Below, one piece after another: positions 35,326-45,779 of a stretch of DNA of 64,000 nucleotides. The position numbers and the translations under genes were made by a program. Origin of the DNA: Paenibacillus peoriae (GTDB lineage Bacteria > Bacillota > Bacilli > Paenibacillales > Paenibacillaceae); contig NZ_CP092831.1 in assembly GCF_022531965.1 (NCBI RefSeq), positions 2,552,001 to 2,616,000 on the forward strand. Direction: 5' to 3'. Position 1 is the first letter of the stretch. The number at the start of each line of letters is the position of its first letter. The notes below the pieces were generated by a model. That model was not told the origin of the DNA and ran no database searches. It saw only the letters and a program-made list of their open reading frames with translations.

Positions 35326-36555
35326 ATGCAGGATATGACAGCTTTAAAATACATGGCAAATGAGAAGGCACGTAAAGTAGAATTCAAGAAAATATCTGTG
35401 GAATTTATGGATAGGAATATGGCTCAAAAGGTTAGAAACTTCCATAAAAGCTTTCCTGAATATGAAGTCACTCCACTGCATAACTTGAAAAAGTTGTCAT
35501 GCAAGCTGAATGTAGGGAGCATATGGATAAAAGATGAATCCTACAGATTCGGATTGGGTGCTTTTAAAGTATTAGGTGGGTCCTTTGCTGTCGGCAAGTA
35601 TCTGGCAGATAGACTGAATATGGATATTTCAGAGCTTTCTTTTGAAAAGTTGAAAACCGAAGAGATCAAGGGACTATTGGGCGATATTACTTTTGTAACA
35701 GCTACAGATGGAAATCATGGTAGAGGGATTGCTTGGGCGGCTAGCCAGCTAGGACAGAAATCAGTCGTGTTTATGCCTAAAGGATCTTCTGAAGTTAGAT
35801 TAAATCATATTAGAAATGAAGGGGCAGAAGCCTCTATTACGGAACTAAACTATGACGACACTGTTAGGTTGGCCAGCACCTATGCTACTGAGCATCGTGG
35901 GGTCTTGCTACAAGATAGTGCATGGGAAGGCTATGAAGAAATTCCAACTTGGATTATGCAAGGCTATGGGACGTTGATAGATGAGGCATTGGAACAGATC
36001 CGAGTGGCTGGTGATGATTATCCGACGCATGTATTTTTACAGGCAGGTGTTGGTTCATTTGCAGCAAGTATACTGGGATATTTGATATCTCATTTTGGTG
36101 AAAAAAGACCGACAACGGTTATTGTTGAGCCTAATGAAGCTGCGTGCATCTATAAATCAGCGGCGGAAAATGACGGAAAACCTCATGCTGTAACAGGTTT
36201 TATGCCCACGATTATGGCTGGACTTGCTTGCGGGGAACCTAGCACCGTGGCTTGGGAACTATTGAGAGATTATGCGGATATGTATATCACCTGTTCGGAT
36301 TTTGTATCGGCAAAGGCAATGAGGATGCTTGGAAATCCATTACCTGGTGATCCCCAAATTATATCTGGTGAGTCTGGTGCTGTTGGCTTAGGTGTTTTGA
36401 GCTTATTGCGGAAGCAAGAAAATTTAATTGAAGCTGCAGCTCAGCTTCAATTAAATGAAGACTCCAGAATACTCATCATAAGCACGGAAGGGGATACAGA
36501 TCCCGAGGCATACAGACAAATTGTATGGGAAGGCAAGTATCCATCTTTTTCATGA
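35326..36555 (+). CDS. dpaL: Diaminopropionate ammonia-lyase
   Basis: 409 aa, typical length. Fold-type II PLP enzyme: PLP lysine in RFGLGAFKVLGG, phosphate-binding and asparagine loop in TATDGNHGRGIAWAA, and glycine-rich loop FLQAGVGSFAASI. The text TPLHNLKKLS, VQLQDSAWEGYEEIPTWIMQGYGT-like and GEPSTVAWELLRDYAD are family landmarks. It converts 2,3-diaminopropionate (D or L) to pyruvate and ammonia. Followed after 39 bp by the M20 gene; the pairing resembles E. coli ygeX-ygeY. Confidence 0.92.
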   Translation: MQDMTALKYMANEKARKVEFKKISVEFMDRNMAQKVRNFHKSFPEYEVTPLHNLKKLSCKLNVGSIWIKDESYRFGLGAFKVLGGSFAVGKYLADRLNMDISELSFEKLKTEEIKGLLGDITFVTATDGNHGRGIAWAASQLGQKSVVFMPKGSSEVRLNHIRNEGAEASITELNYDDTVRLASTYATEHRGVLLQDSAWEGYEEIPTWIMQGYGTLIDEALEQIRVAGDDYPTHVFLQAGVGSFAASILGYLISHFGEKRPTTVIVEPNEAACIYKSAAENDGKPHAVTGFMPTIMAGLACGEPSTVAWELLRDYADMYITCSDFVSAKAMRMLGNPLPGDPQIISGESGAVGLGVLSLLRKQENLIEAAAQLQLNEDSRILIISTEGDTDPEAYRQIVWEGKYPSFS

Positions 36556-36594
36556 GAATGAGCAAAACTTTTAGAATGAAAAGGGGAATGCAAA

Positions 36595-37845
36595 ATGGTA
36601 TTTAAAAGTTCCAACCTATGCATTGATGAAGCACGTTTACTGGATCGGATTCAATCGCTTGGCCAAAGGGGACGTGACCCTGAACAAAAGCTCACCAGAC
36701 TGGCAGCTTCTGCTGCAGACAAGAGTGGTCGTGACACCTTGGTAGCCTGGATGAAGGAGGCTGGTTTGGAGGTTGTGGTCGACCGTATTGGAAACATCTT
36801 CGGCATATGGAAAGGAGCAAATGATCCTCAATTAGCTCCGGTGCTGATTGGGTCGCATATTGACACAGTGATCAATGCCGGTGTGTACGATGGTTGTTAT
36901 GGTGTGCTTTCCGGTCTTGAGGTCATTCGGACATTGCAGGTTTCTGGCTTTGTTCCTGCTCGCTCTATTGTAGTGGGTGCTTTTACGAACGAGGAAGGGG
37001 TTCGTTATGCCCCTGATATGATGGGCTCGCTGGTATATGCAGGTGGACTCCCGCTTGAGGACGCATTGGCCTCTGTTGGAACAGACGGCACTATATTGGG
37101 AGAAGAGTTGGTACGCATCGGGTATGAAGGAACAGAGGAGCCGGGTTTTATGCTGCCACATGCTTATGTGGAGCTTCATATTGAGCAGGGCCCGGTACTG
37201 GAAAGTGTCGGTGTTCCGATTGGTGCAGTTGAGAACCTTCAAGGAATATCCTGGCAGCGCGTTATTATTGAGGGGGTTGCCAATCATGCCGGGACTACAC
37301 CGATGTCGATGCGCAGAGATGCGGGACAGGCAGCAGCCAGTGTCATCACATTTTTAAGGGACCGGGTGACAAGGTCGCAGACACCTACGGTGGCTACGGT
37401 TGGTTGTCTTAGCATGGAGCCTAACGCGATTAATGTTATTCCTTCACGCGCCACGTTTACTGTTGATTTGCGTGATCCTGATGAGCAGAGATTGCAGGCT
37501 GAAGAAGCGGCGCTGACCGAGTATCTTAGAGAACTTGCAGCTTCCGAAGGGGTAACGATCACGACCGAGCGAATGGCCCGTTTTGAGCCGGTTGCTTTCG
37601 ATGCCAACATTGTGGAGTTGATAGAGGCTGCTGCCATGCAGCGTGAGCTGCGCTCCAAGCGAATGACATCCGGCGCTGGTCATGACGCTCAAATGATGGC
37701 TCGCATTTGTCCGGCAGCTATGATCTTTGTCCCAAGTATTGGCGGCATTAGTCATAATCCGCGCGAATACACGCCGCGACCGGATCTGGTAGCAGGAGCC
37801 AATGTACTATTAGACGTTATTAAACATCTTGCTGGAGATGTTTAA
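36595..37845 (+). CDS. M20-family amidohydrolase (N-carbamoyl-amino-acid/allantoate amidohydrolase type)
   Basis: 416 aa. Metal sites: GSHIDTVINAGVYDGCYGVLSGLE (His, Asp), FTNEEGVRYAPDMMGS (Glu-Glu), ELHIEQGPVLE (His) and SIGGISHNPREYT (His). The LHIEQGPVLE segment marks the HyuC/AllC branch, which removes carbamoyl groups from amino acids or ureides. The small dimerisation domain is present (GVANHAGTTPMSMRRDA). Probably releases an amino acid that feeds the ammonia-lyase upstream; the actual substrate is inference. AAAGGGG precedes the ATG. Confidence 0.9.
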   Translation: MVFKSSNLCIDEARLLDRIQSLGQRGRDPEQKLTRLAASAADKSGRDTLVAWMKEAGLEVVVDRIGNIFGIWKGANDPQLAPVLIGSHIDTVINAGVYDGCYGVLSGLEVIRTLQVSGFVPARSIVVGAFTNEEGVRYAPDMMGSLVYAGGLPLEDALASVGTDGTILGEELVRIGYEGTEEPGFMLPHAYVELHIEQGPVLESVGVPIGAVENLQGISWQRVIIEGVANHAGTTPMSMRRDAGQAAASVITFLRDRVTRSQTPTVATVGCLSMEPNAINVIPSRATFTVDLRDPDEQRLQAEEAALTEYLRELAASEGVTITTERMARFEPVAFDANIVELIEAAAMQRELRSKRMTSGAGHDAQMMARICPAAMIFVPSIGGISHNPREYTPRPDLVAGANVLLDVIKHLAGDV

Positions 37846-37881
37846 TACGAGCTATTTAATCAGTTTAAAACAAATAAATCA

Positions 37882-37924
37882 AACGGGGTACCCATGGTTC
37901 AGAATCTGCGGTACTCCGTTTTTT
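37882..37924 (+). terminator. Terminator of the dpaL operon
   Basis: AACGGGGTACC (37882-37892) pairs with GGTACTCCGTT (37910-37920), then six Ts. Confidence 0.88.
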
Positions 37925-38023
37925 CTTATCCAAATGAGTACAAATTGACTTTTTACAGGCAGAGCGTTATATTACAACTTATTATAAACCTTTTAATAAA
38001 TACTGGAAAAGGAGTGTATTCAA

Positions 38024-39055
38024 ATACAACCAGTCTCCAATAACACCATTCGGGTTAAACAAATTAATGTAGAGTTAGTTAAAAACACACTGAAATCCAA
38101 GGAATATGCAACCAAGTCATCGATAGCCAGTATCACAGGTCTTAGTGTGGCAACCTGCGGAAATATTCTGAATGAGCTTCTTCAAACCGGGGAAGTATTA
38201 GAGACGGAATTGGAAGAGTCGAACGGCGGACGTCCGGCTAGACGTTACAAATATAACGCTGATTATTCTTATATTATCTGTTTAAATGTGAAAACGGAAG
38301 GCGGTATACATTCTCTTACTTATGCTGTTGCTAATTTGCTTGGTGATATCATCATCGAGAATACTTCCATTGTGCCTCATATTGATTATGAGGTCATAGA
38401 AACCAAAATTGGAGAGCTGATTAATAACTATGGAAACGTCAAAGCCATTGGAATTGGCATCCCCGGGGTTGTTCATCAAGGAATTATCGATGTTTGTGAT
38501 CTCGACCTGCTCATAGGAGTCCCTGTAGGTCCACAGCTTCAAGATAAATACGGATTAGAAGTTACCATTGAAAATGATATGCATTTAACAGTCTACGGAT
38601 TTTATAACATGCAGAATTATGATGAGGATAAAACCTTTGCTATTGTTACGTTTCCAAAAGACAATTTCCCCGGAGCGGGTTTTATTGTCGATGGACATTT
38701 GTTAAAAGGAAATACCAAATTTGCGGGGGAAGTTTCCTTCTTACCTTTTGATTTAACAAGAGAGGAACAGCTTAAACAGTTAAATAGCACAGAGGGATTT
38801 GTTCCTCTGGCGATCCAAACGATAACTTCCATTATTGCGATTATAGACCCTGTATCTATCGCTTTGACTGGAGAGTTATCCAAGCCGAATCTGTTGGACG
38901 ATATTTATAACGGCTGTCTAAAAGATGTACCCAAAGAACATATGCCCGAAATTTTTGTGAAAAACGATACTCATGATGAATACATGTTTGGGTTGATTTC
39001 AGTGACCCTTGAAAGTCTGACGTACAATTTGCAATTGGTGGAGAAAAGGAAATAG
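38024..39055 (+). CDS. ROK-family-like transcriptional regulator without a canonical start codon
   Basis: About 343 aa. The HTH (TKSSIASITGLSVATCGNILNELLQTGEV) begins near 38110, so the gene must start well before the first in-frame GTG (38147). Upstream there is AAAGGAG (38008-38014), then in frame ATT (38018) and ATA (38024, 9 nt after the site); no ATG, GTG or TTG is in frame. ATA-CAA-CCA would be MQP if ATA were ATG. The C-terminal half is a ROK/actin-like fold (AIGIGIPGVVHQGIIDV, GNTKFAGEVSFLP). The N-terminal text through GGRPARRYKYN is regulator-like. Likely controls the GH1 gene downstream. Confidence 0.75.
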   Translation: MQPVSNNTIRVKQINVELVKNTLKSKEYATKSSIASITGLSVATCGNILNELLQTGEVLETELEESNGGRPARRYKYNADYSYIICLNVKTEGGIHSLTYAVANLLGDIIIENTSIVPHIDYEVIETKIGELINNYGNVKAIGIGIPGVVHQGIIDVCDLDLLIGVPVGPQLQDKYGLEVTIENDMHLTVYGFYNMQNYDEDKTFAIVTFPKDNFPGAGFIVDGHLLKGNTKFAGEVSFLPFDLTREEQLKQLNSTEGFVPLAIQTITSIIAIIDPVSIALTGELSKPNLLDDIYNGCLKDVPKEHMPEIFVKNDTHDEYMFGLISVTLESLTYNLQLVEKRK

Positions 39056-39090
39056 GGCATCGTTCAATAAAGCATGAGAGGATGAGATTA

Positions 39091-39699
39091 ATGAATCAAA
39101 AATCGATTGCATGGACTACAGGGACATGGACTAATCATCCTGTATCATCCATAGAAGAAGACCAGTTCCTTAAAGTTGAAACCAGAGAAGGAAGCGACTA
39201 CTGGGAAAAAACTTTGTATGGGTTTGAACGCAGTAGCGGACATTCCCTGCTTACAGACTGGGAAGAAGGCTCTGCCATCGAAGTCACGTTTCAATTAGGC
39301 TCATTTACGGAGCTTTACGATCAGGCCGGTATAATGCTGTATCAAGGACAACAAAAGTGGATTAAAGCCGGAATCGAATTAAATGACGGAATTCCTCAAC
39401 TGGCAGTCGTAGTCACAGATGGCTATTCCGATTGGTCATTAGCTCCTGTACCCGATTGGGTAGGGAAAAATGTCACGATCCGTGCTTCACAACTACAGGA
39501 CGCGGTTATCATTAGAGCCCGAACCGAAAATCAAAGCTGGCGCACTGTACGTGTAGCACGTTTTCCTTATGAAACGGGACAACAGGCAGGTCCTTTTGCC
39601 TGCGCGCCGACTCGAGCCGGCTTTCAGGTTATCTTTACACGCTGGGTAAGTACTGAACCAGATAGAGATATTCATGTAGATCCGCCATTTGAAGAATAG
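39091..39699 (+). CDS. DUF1349 family protein
   Basis: 202 aa from the ATG at 39091 (AGAGG 9 nt upstream). Beta-sandwich, concanavalin-like: KVETREGSDYWEKTLYGFERSSGHSLL, FTELYDQAGIMLYQGQQKWIKAGIELNDG, PHWVG-like WVGKNVTIRASQ and FPYETGQQAGPFACAPTRAGF. DUF1349 proteins are found with sugar-use genes and may bind or process carbohydrates; no catalytic residue is known. No signal peptide. Thirty-five bases after the ROK regulator, so one transcript with it. Confidence 0.85.
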   Translation: MNQKSIAWTTGTWTNHPVSSIEEDQFLKVETREGSDYWEKTLYGFERSSGHSLLTDWEEGSAIEVTFQLGSFTELYDQAGIMLYQGQQKWIKAGIELNDGIPQLAVVVTDGYSDWSLAPVPDWVGKNVTIRASQLQDAVIIRARTENQSWRTVRVARFPYETGQQAGPFACAPTRAGFQVIFTRWVSTEPDRDIHVDPPFEE

Positions 39700-39790
39700 T
39701 CATTTTACTCAATAATAGAAGAGTTATAAATATGGGAGTAATTATTGGAGATAATACTATGATAAGCTCTGGATGTTTTTAAAATAAAAC

Positions 39791-39872
39791 TTGACATGAA
39801 ACGCGTTACAAACCTTAAGATTCAATTAGAAGTACTTTATAACACATTTGCATAAGGGTAACGTGTTTCTAT
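39791..39872 (+). promoter_or_regulatory. Promoter and paired operator-like sites before the GH1 gene
   Basis: TTGACA (39791-39796), 18 bp, TTAAGA (39815-39820). The spacer contains ATGAAACGCGTTACAA (39796-39811). A related site in the opposite orientation, GGTAACGTGTTTCTAT, lies at 39857-39872. Shared core GTAACGYGTTTC. Could be the target of the ROK-like regulator or a divergent catabolite-control site. Confidence 0.55.
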
Positions 39873-39877
39873 CCTAG

Positions 39878-41326
<1,449 letters not shown>

Positions 41327-41374
41327 TTTATAAATAATCCAGTGTTTAATTATATATAAATGAAGGCTTATAGA

Positions 41375-41417
41375 TAGCGACCGCTTTTTTCTTTTACGAA
41401 GCGGCCGCTAATTTTTT
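41375..41417 (+). terminator. Terminator after the GH1 gene
   Basis: TAGCG-A-CCGCTT (41375-41386) pairs with AAGCGG-C-CGCTA (41399-41410), then six Ts. Confidence 0.82.
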
Positions 41418-41557
41418 AGGAGTGTTAGAATTGGACAAAAATTAATTACTAATATATATTAAGACTTATTAAAACACTAATAATAACTATACAGAAAATT
41501 GAGTCCAGTATAAATTAATGATTTTTTCATTATGAGGGCTGCAGAAGGAGGAAAATA

Positions 41558-41938
41558 ATGAAGATTGAGCATGTAGCGATCTGGGTGAGAGACTTAGAAA
41601 AGATGAAGAGCTTTTACGAGCAATATTTTGATGGAAAATCTAACGATAAATATTATAACGCTACAAAAGGATTTGAGTCCTATTTTATCACCTTTGAGGA
41701 TGGAGCAAGGTTAGAGGTTATGCGTAAAACGGGAGTAGATCATTCACCACAGATCAATATTACGGGCTGGGCTCATGTGGCATTTTCCGTTGGAAGTAAA
41801 GCACTGGTGAATGAAAAGACAGAGCAGCTCATGCATGCAGGATATGAAGTAGTGGGTCAGCCAAGATTGACAGGTGACGGCTATTATGAAAGCGTAATTA
41901 AAGATCCAGAAGGTAATTTGGTGGAAATTTCAATGTGA
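41558..41938 (+). CDS. VOC-family (glyoxalase/bleomycin-resistance fold) protein
   Basis: 126 aa, two beta-alpha-beta-beta-beta units: [26 protein letters not shown] and [22 protein letters not shown], ending [18 protein letters not shown]. Likely metal ligands are His5, Glu (RLEVM), His (AHVAF) and the last Glu (LVEIS). Could be a lyase, dioxygenase or antibiotic-binding protein. AGGAGG lies upstream. Monocistronic. Confidence 0.88.
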   Translation: MKIEHVAIWVRDLEKMKSFYEQYFDGKSNDKYYNATKGFESYFITFEDGARLEVMRKTGVDHSPQINITGWAHVAFSVGSKALVNEKTEQLMHAGYEVVGQPRLTGDGYYESVIKDPEGNLVEISM

Positions 41939-42020
41939 GTAGCTTTTCAGTTCTGAAGAGTGAGCATGTGGAATCCTACAATGAAGCTTTAAAAGAAATC
42001 TGACTTCTGTATCTAAATAA

Positions 42021-42179
42021 GCGAAGCGAGGATGGATCGGTGGTAATGTGCCTTCTGGTGTGATTGCGATTGAAAACCCTTGCAAGGTCACCCGTAAAAT
42101 CACCGAAGATGATAAGTACAAATATAAAAGGAATAACAATAAACTACAGCTCACTCGGAGCTGTAGTTTATTGTCTTAA
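42021..42179 (+). pseudogene. C-terminal remnant of a maltose/sugar O-acetyltransferase
   Basis: The frame reads AKRGWIGGNVPSGVIAIENPCKVTRKITEDDKYKYK. This matches the end of Maa/LacA-type hexapeptide acetyltransferases, where VPxxVxAxGNPCKVxRxITEEDK is conserved. A stop lies immediately upstream (42018) and there is no start or ribosome binding site, so only the last ~35 residues survive. The frame then runs through a terminator stem, which was probably the original gene's terminator. Confidence 0.65.
42138..42176 (+). terminator. Perfect hairpin, orphan terminator
   Basis: AATAAACTACAGCTC (42138-42152) pairs without mismatch with GAGCTGTAGTTTATT (42158-42172). It follows the acetyltransferase remnant. 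Confidence 0.7.
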
Positions 42180-42290
42180 AAAGAGTATGACCAAACGAAA
42201 GAACATTTTTGCACAGATTTGTTTAGGGAATAATGCAATAATGTGCTTAAGTGGAATATTTTCAGCCTATTCAGAAAGGAAAGAATAATT

Positions 42291-42842
42291 ATGAAATTGA
42301 TGTTTATATCAGATATTCACGGCTCACTGCATTGGTTGCAATTGGCACTGGAAAAGTTCAGGGAGGAGAAAGCCGATCGTCTTGTCCTGCTCGGAGATTA
42401 TATGTACCACGGACCACGTAATCCGTTACCAGAAGGGTATAATCCGGCAGAAGTCGCCGCACTGCTGAATAAGCACAAGTCCCATATTGCGGTTTCTGTG
42501 CGCGGAAATTGCGATGCAGAGGTGGATCAGATGCTGCTGGAGTTTCCTATGATGGGTGATTATGCTTTGCTATACCATGAAGGACGGAGAATCTATGTCA
42601 CGCACGGACATGGCTTTAGTATCGGAAATTTACCACCACTAGAAGCGGGAGATGTGTTTATCCAGGGACATACTCATATTCCGGTAGCGGATGTGGAAAA
42701 TGGGATCTTTATACTGAACCCCGGTTCGATCTCGCTGCCAAAAGAAAACTATCCATCCTCTTACGGTGTGTTGGAGGGGGCACAATTCACTGTGAAGGAT
42801 TTTGATGGGAATACAGTGAAAGCAATCACATTTTCAAAGTAA
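42291..42842 (+). CDS. yfcE: YfcE-type metallophosphodiesterase
   Basis: 183 aa from the ATG at 42291 (AAAGGAAAG upstream). Calcineurin-like motifs in order: ISDIHGSLHW (DxH), LLGDYMYHGPRNPLPEGYNP (GD), VRGNCDAEVDQ (GNxD), VTHGHGFS (GHxH precursor) and IQGHTHIP. NPLPEGYNP is the YfcE hallmark. Manganese-dependent phosphodiesterase in vitro; natural substrate unknown. Cytoplasmic, single gene. Confidence 0.92.
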   Translation: MKLMFISDIHGSLHWLQLALEKFREEKADRLVLLGDYMYHGPRNPLPEGYNPAEVAALLNKHKSHIAVSVRGNCDAEVDQMLLEFPMMGDYALLYHEGRRIYVTHGHGFSIGNLPPLEAGDVFIQGHTHIPVADVENGIFILNPGSISLPKENYPSSYGVLEGAQFTVKDFDGNTVKAITFSK

Positions 42843-42887
42843 TTTACTCCAATGTGAATGTAAATTATTGAAAGTTTTCCGCTTCGA

Positions 42888-42916
42888 TTGAGACAAAGAT
42901 CATATTATTGTATGAT
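42888..42916 (+). promoter_or_regulatory. Promoter of the agmatine operon
   Basis: TTGAGA (42888-42893), 17 bp, TATGAT (42911-42916), 45 bp before aguA. Confidence 0.7.
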
Positions 42917-42960
42917 AGGAGCGGAGTCTACATTATGAAAAAGAAAGAGAGCTTCAATAC

Positions 42961-43992
42961 ATGCAAATTAAGGATTCACATTATAAGATGCCGCCTGAAT
43001 GGGCGCCACATGAACGCACGTATATTTCTTGGCCTGTAAAATCTTCAATGGTTTACCCGGATATGCATGCTGATGTATGCAAGGGCTATGCCGGAATTGT
43101 ACGCGCCATGGCGGAATTTGAACCAGTTACTGTGGTCGTAAATCCGGAAGATTTGGAGAGCGTTAAGGCGCTTGAACTTGGGGAACGGGTAGAACTGCTG
43201 TCGATTGAGCACAGCGATGCGTGGCTGCGTGATAACGGCCCTACTTTTCTCACAGACGAGCATGGTCAGTTGGCAGGTGTTAACTGGAAGTTTAACGCCT
43301 GGGGTGGCAAATACGCCCCATGGGACCTGGATGACCAGGTTGCACCGCAAATTTTGGACCAACTTGGAGTTCCACGGTTTGATGCACCGGTTGTGATGGA
43401 AGGCGGCTCACTGCACGTAGATGGCGAAGGCACACTGATTACAACCGAAGAGTGTTTGCTCAATTCCAACCGAAATCCGGAATTAAGCAGAGAAGAAATT
43501 GAACGGCATGTATGTGAGTATACAGGTGCCGAGAAGATAATATGGCTAAAACGTGGTCTTAGTGGCGACGAAACAGACGGTCATGTGGACAATATTGCTT
43601 GTTTTGCAGCTCCTGGCAAGGTCATTATGCAAGTGTGTGATGATCCTGAGGATGAAAATTACGAAATCACGCAGGAAAACCTGCGCATTCTGGAGCAAGC
43701 AACGGATGCCCAAGGCCGTAAGCTGGAAGTGATTCGGATCGGCCAGCCGCCGCGCGTGGATTATGAAGACAGCCGATTGACACTGAGTTATATTAACTTC
43801 TATTTTGTGAATGGCGGTATTATTTTGCCAGTGTTCGGCGGCACTGCCGCTGAGAGTGATCTTGCAGCTGAGCAAGTGCTGGCAAATGTATTCCCAGATC
43901 GCACCATTCGTACTGTAGACGGTATGGCGGTCATCCGTGAAGGCGGTAACGTGCACTGTACGACCCAGCAGATGCCTGCTGTAAAGCGTTGA
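42961..43992 (+). CDS. aguA: Agmatine deiminase
   Basis: 343 aa. Guanidino-modifying fold: PPEWAPHERTYISWP, DAWLRDNGPTFL, WKFNAWGGKYAPWDLD, GGSLHVDGEGTLITTEECLLN, LSGDETDGHVDN and the catalytic Cys near the C-terminus in GGNVHCTTQQMP. Converts agmatine to N-carbamoylputrescine and ammonia. The ribosome binding site is weak (AGAGAG). The amidase gene follows at 44022 with a strong site, making a two-gene arginine-decarboxylase-route putrescine operon. Confidence 0.95.
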   Translation: MQIKDSHYKMPPEWAPHERTYISWPVKSSMVYPDMHADVCKGYAGIVRAMAEFEPVTVVVNPEDLESVKALELGERVELLSIEHSDAWLRDNGPTFLTDEHGQLAGVNWKFNAWGGKYAPWDLDDQVAPQILDQLGVPRFDAPVVMEGGSLHVDGEGTLITTEECLLNSNRNPELSREEIERHVCEYTGAEKIIWLKRGLSGDETDGHVDNIACFAAPGKVIMQVCDDPEDENYEITQENLRILEQATDAQGRKLEVIRIGQPPRVDYEDSRLTLSYINFYFVNGGIILPVFGGTAAESDLAAEQVLANVFPDRTIRTVDGMAVIREGGNVHCTTQQMPAVKR

Positions 43993-44021
43993 ACGATACA
44001 ACATCTAAAAGGAGGACTAAA

Positions 44022-44897
44022 GTGAGAAAAGTAAAAGTTGCAGCAACTCAAATGAGCTGTTCTACCAATATCGAAGAAAATATTAGTAAAGCAGAGAAGT
44101 TAGTACGTGAAGCGGCTGCGCAGGGCGCACAAATTATTTTGCTACAGGAGTTGTTCGAGACTCCATATTTCTGCCAGAAGGAAAAGTCTGATTATTATTC
44201 ATATGCCACTGAGCTGGAGCACAACAAAGCGGTTAACCATTTTAGGAAAATCGCCAAAGAATTACAGGTTGTGCTGCCAATCAGCTTCTATGAAAAGAAA
44301 AACTACGCGCGCTACAACAGTCTTGCCGTCATTGACGCAGACGGTGAAGTGTTAGGTAAATACCGCAAAAGCCACATCCCGGACGGTCCTGGGTATGAGG
44401 AAAAATTTTATTTTAATCCGGGCGATACCGGTTTTAAAGTATGGAATACACGTTATGCCAAAATTGGGGTAGGCGTGTGCTGGGACCAATGGTATCCTGA
44501 GGCGGCCCGCTGTATGGCGCTCATGGGCGCAGAACTTTTGTTCTATCCGACAGCTATTGGCTCGGAACCGCAGGATTCTGCCATTGATTCCAAGGATCAC
44601 TGGCAGACTTGCATGCTGGGTCATGCGGCTTCCAACCTGATTCCAGTCATAGCTTCCAATCGGATCGGAACTGAAACGGACGAAGACTCCAGTATTACAT
44701 TCTACGGTTCATCCTTTATTGCCGGACATCAAGGTAACAAGATCGCAGAAGCGGGTCGTACCGATGAAGAAGTGCTTACTGCTGAATTTGACCTGGATGA
44801 GCTGGAAGTAGGACGGATTGAATGGGGCATTTTCCGTGACCGTCGTCCTGAACTGTACAATATGATTGCCACCTATGATGGTGATTTAAAAGTATAA
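44022..44897 (+). CDS. aguB: N-carbamoylputrescine amidase
   Basis: 291 aa from the GTG at 44022, 7 nt after AAGGAGG; a TTG at 43989 overlapping aguA is not needed. Nitrilase-superfamily triad: Glu in LQELFETPYFCQ, Lys in GKYRKSHIPD and Cys in GVGVCWDQWYPEAAR. The FETPYFCQ and WYPEAAR segments mark the AguB branch. Hydrolyses N-carbamoylputrescine to putrescine, CO2 and ammonia. Twenty-nine bases after aguA. Confidence 0.95.
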   Translation: MRKVKVAATQMSCSTNIEENISKAEKLVREAAAQGAQIILLQELFETPYFCQKEKSDYYSYATELEHNKAVNHFRKIAKELQVVLPISFYEKKNYARYNSLAVIDADGEVLGKYRKSHIPDGPGYEEKFYFNPGDTGFKVWNTRYAKIGVGVCWDQWYPEAARCMALMGAELLFYPTAIGSEPQDSAIDSKDHWQTCMLGHAASNLIPVIASNRIGTETDEDSSITFYGSSFIAGHQGNKIAEAGRTDEEVLTAEFDLDELEVGRIEWGIFRDRRPELYNMIATYDGDLKV

Positions 44898-44931
44898 TCT
44901 TGATACGGATAGACAAGTCTCCCTTGACGTC

Positions 44932-44973
44932 AAGCCGGGGTGTTTCCTTTCATTGGACTCACCCGGCTTTTCG
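44932..44973 (+). terminator. Terminator of the agmatine operon
   Basis: AAGCCGGGGTG (44932-44942) pairs with CACCCGGCTT (44960-44969); short T-run. Confidence 0.7.
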
Positions 44974-45038
44974 GGCAGGGGATTTTTGGTTTCTGAATGG
45001 AGCACTTCTAGTGATGGATAGGAGGAAAGAAAACAGCA

Positions 45039-45569
45039 ATGAGACATAAGGGGATAGACCAATCACTCGCACAGTTCTCAACTTCGACAGAAGAGGATCA
45101 AGAGTGGGAATACTCGAATGAAAGAGATATGGCTATTCTGGGCTTGTGGGACGAATACACACTATCTGCTCAGCGTTTATGTGAACGAATGGCTACCGAA
45201 ACCCACCAATTCAGACCTTCTGAGTTCGACCCGTTCCCAACTCAGTTTGAATGGCTGGAACAGAAAGAAACAGACTTGATTATTGATGGAATATGGTCAG
45301 CTGATTTGCATGGGGATCATTGTCTGTTTATGAATATTGGGGAGCATCACCCAGAACGGCATACATCTATTGAGGCTTATATTTACGATACCCAGGTGAT
45401 CGACGAAGGATTTTTCCTTAAATATCTGAATACCTCTCCTAAAGCCTCAGCCTACGCACCTTTATTCGAAGTAAATGGATATACCACAATGTGTGGACTG
45501 CTGGACAGATACGTTAGGGAAGGGATTTTGGTACGTGTACCCAACGGTTTTAAAAGAACAGCTCGGTAG
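45039..45569 (+). CDS. Hypothetical 176-aa protein
   Basis: No family recognised. The sequence is acidic and soluble, with no signal or membrane helix. The N-terminal 35 residues look disordered (Ser/Glu/Gln-rich); the rest alternates helix and strand (MAILGLWDEYTLSAQRLCERMATET, IDGIWSADLHGDHCLFMNIGEHHPERHTSIEAYIYD). AGGAGGAAAG stands 8 nt before the ATG, and a terminator follows, so it is a single-gene unit. Function unknown. Confidence 0.75.
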   Translation: MRHKGIDQSLAQFSTSTEEDQEWEYSNERDMAILGLWDEYTLSAQRLCERMATETHQFRPSEFDPFPTQFEWLEQKETDLIIDGIWSADLHGDHCLFMNIGEHHPERHTSIEAYIYDTQVIDEGFFLKYLNTSPKASAYAPLFEVNGYTTMCGLLDRYVREGILVRVPNGFKRTAR

Positions 45570-45606
45570 ATGGATACCAGAATATAAGCATGATTTTTCC
45601 ACACCA

Positions 45607-45640
45607 AAGGGACATTCCTCACAGGATTGTTCCTTTTTTA
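45607..45640 (+). terminator. Terminator after the 45039 gene
   Basis: GGGACATTCC pairs imperfectly with GGATTGTTCC, followed by a T-rich run from about 45633. Confidence 0.7.
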
Positions 45641-45779
45641 TTTTATTTATAACTCCAGTTAATCTATAGATTGAAACTATGATTTAGTACATAAAATAGC
45701 ATTAGAATTTATGGATTAGATGATATAAAATCAAGTCATAAGGAATGATCGTACTCAATAACATCTCGATATTCCCAAA

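Noticed and set aside
39796..39811. Catabolite-response element before the GH1 gene
   Set aside because: The central CG is out of register with the cre consensus by one base; kept only as an unspecified operator.
41940..42020. Upstream part of the acetyltransferase remnant
   Set aside because: No frame here gives recognisable hexapeptide sequence; stop codon at 42018 bounds the remnant.
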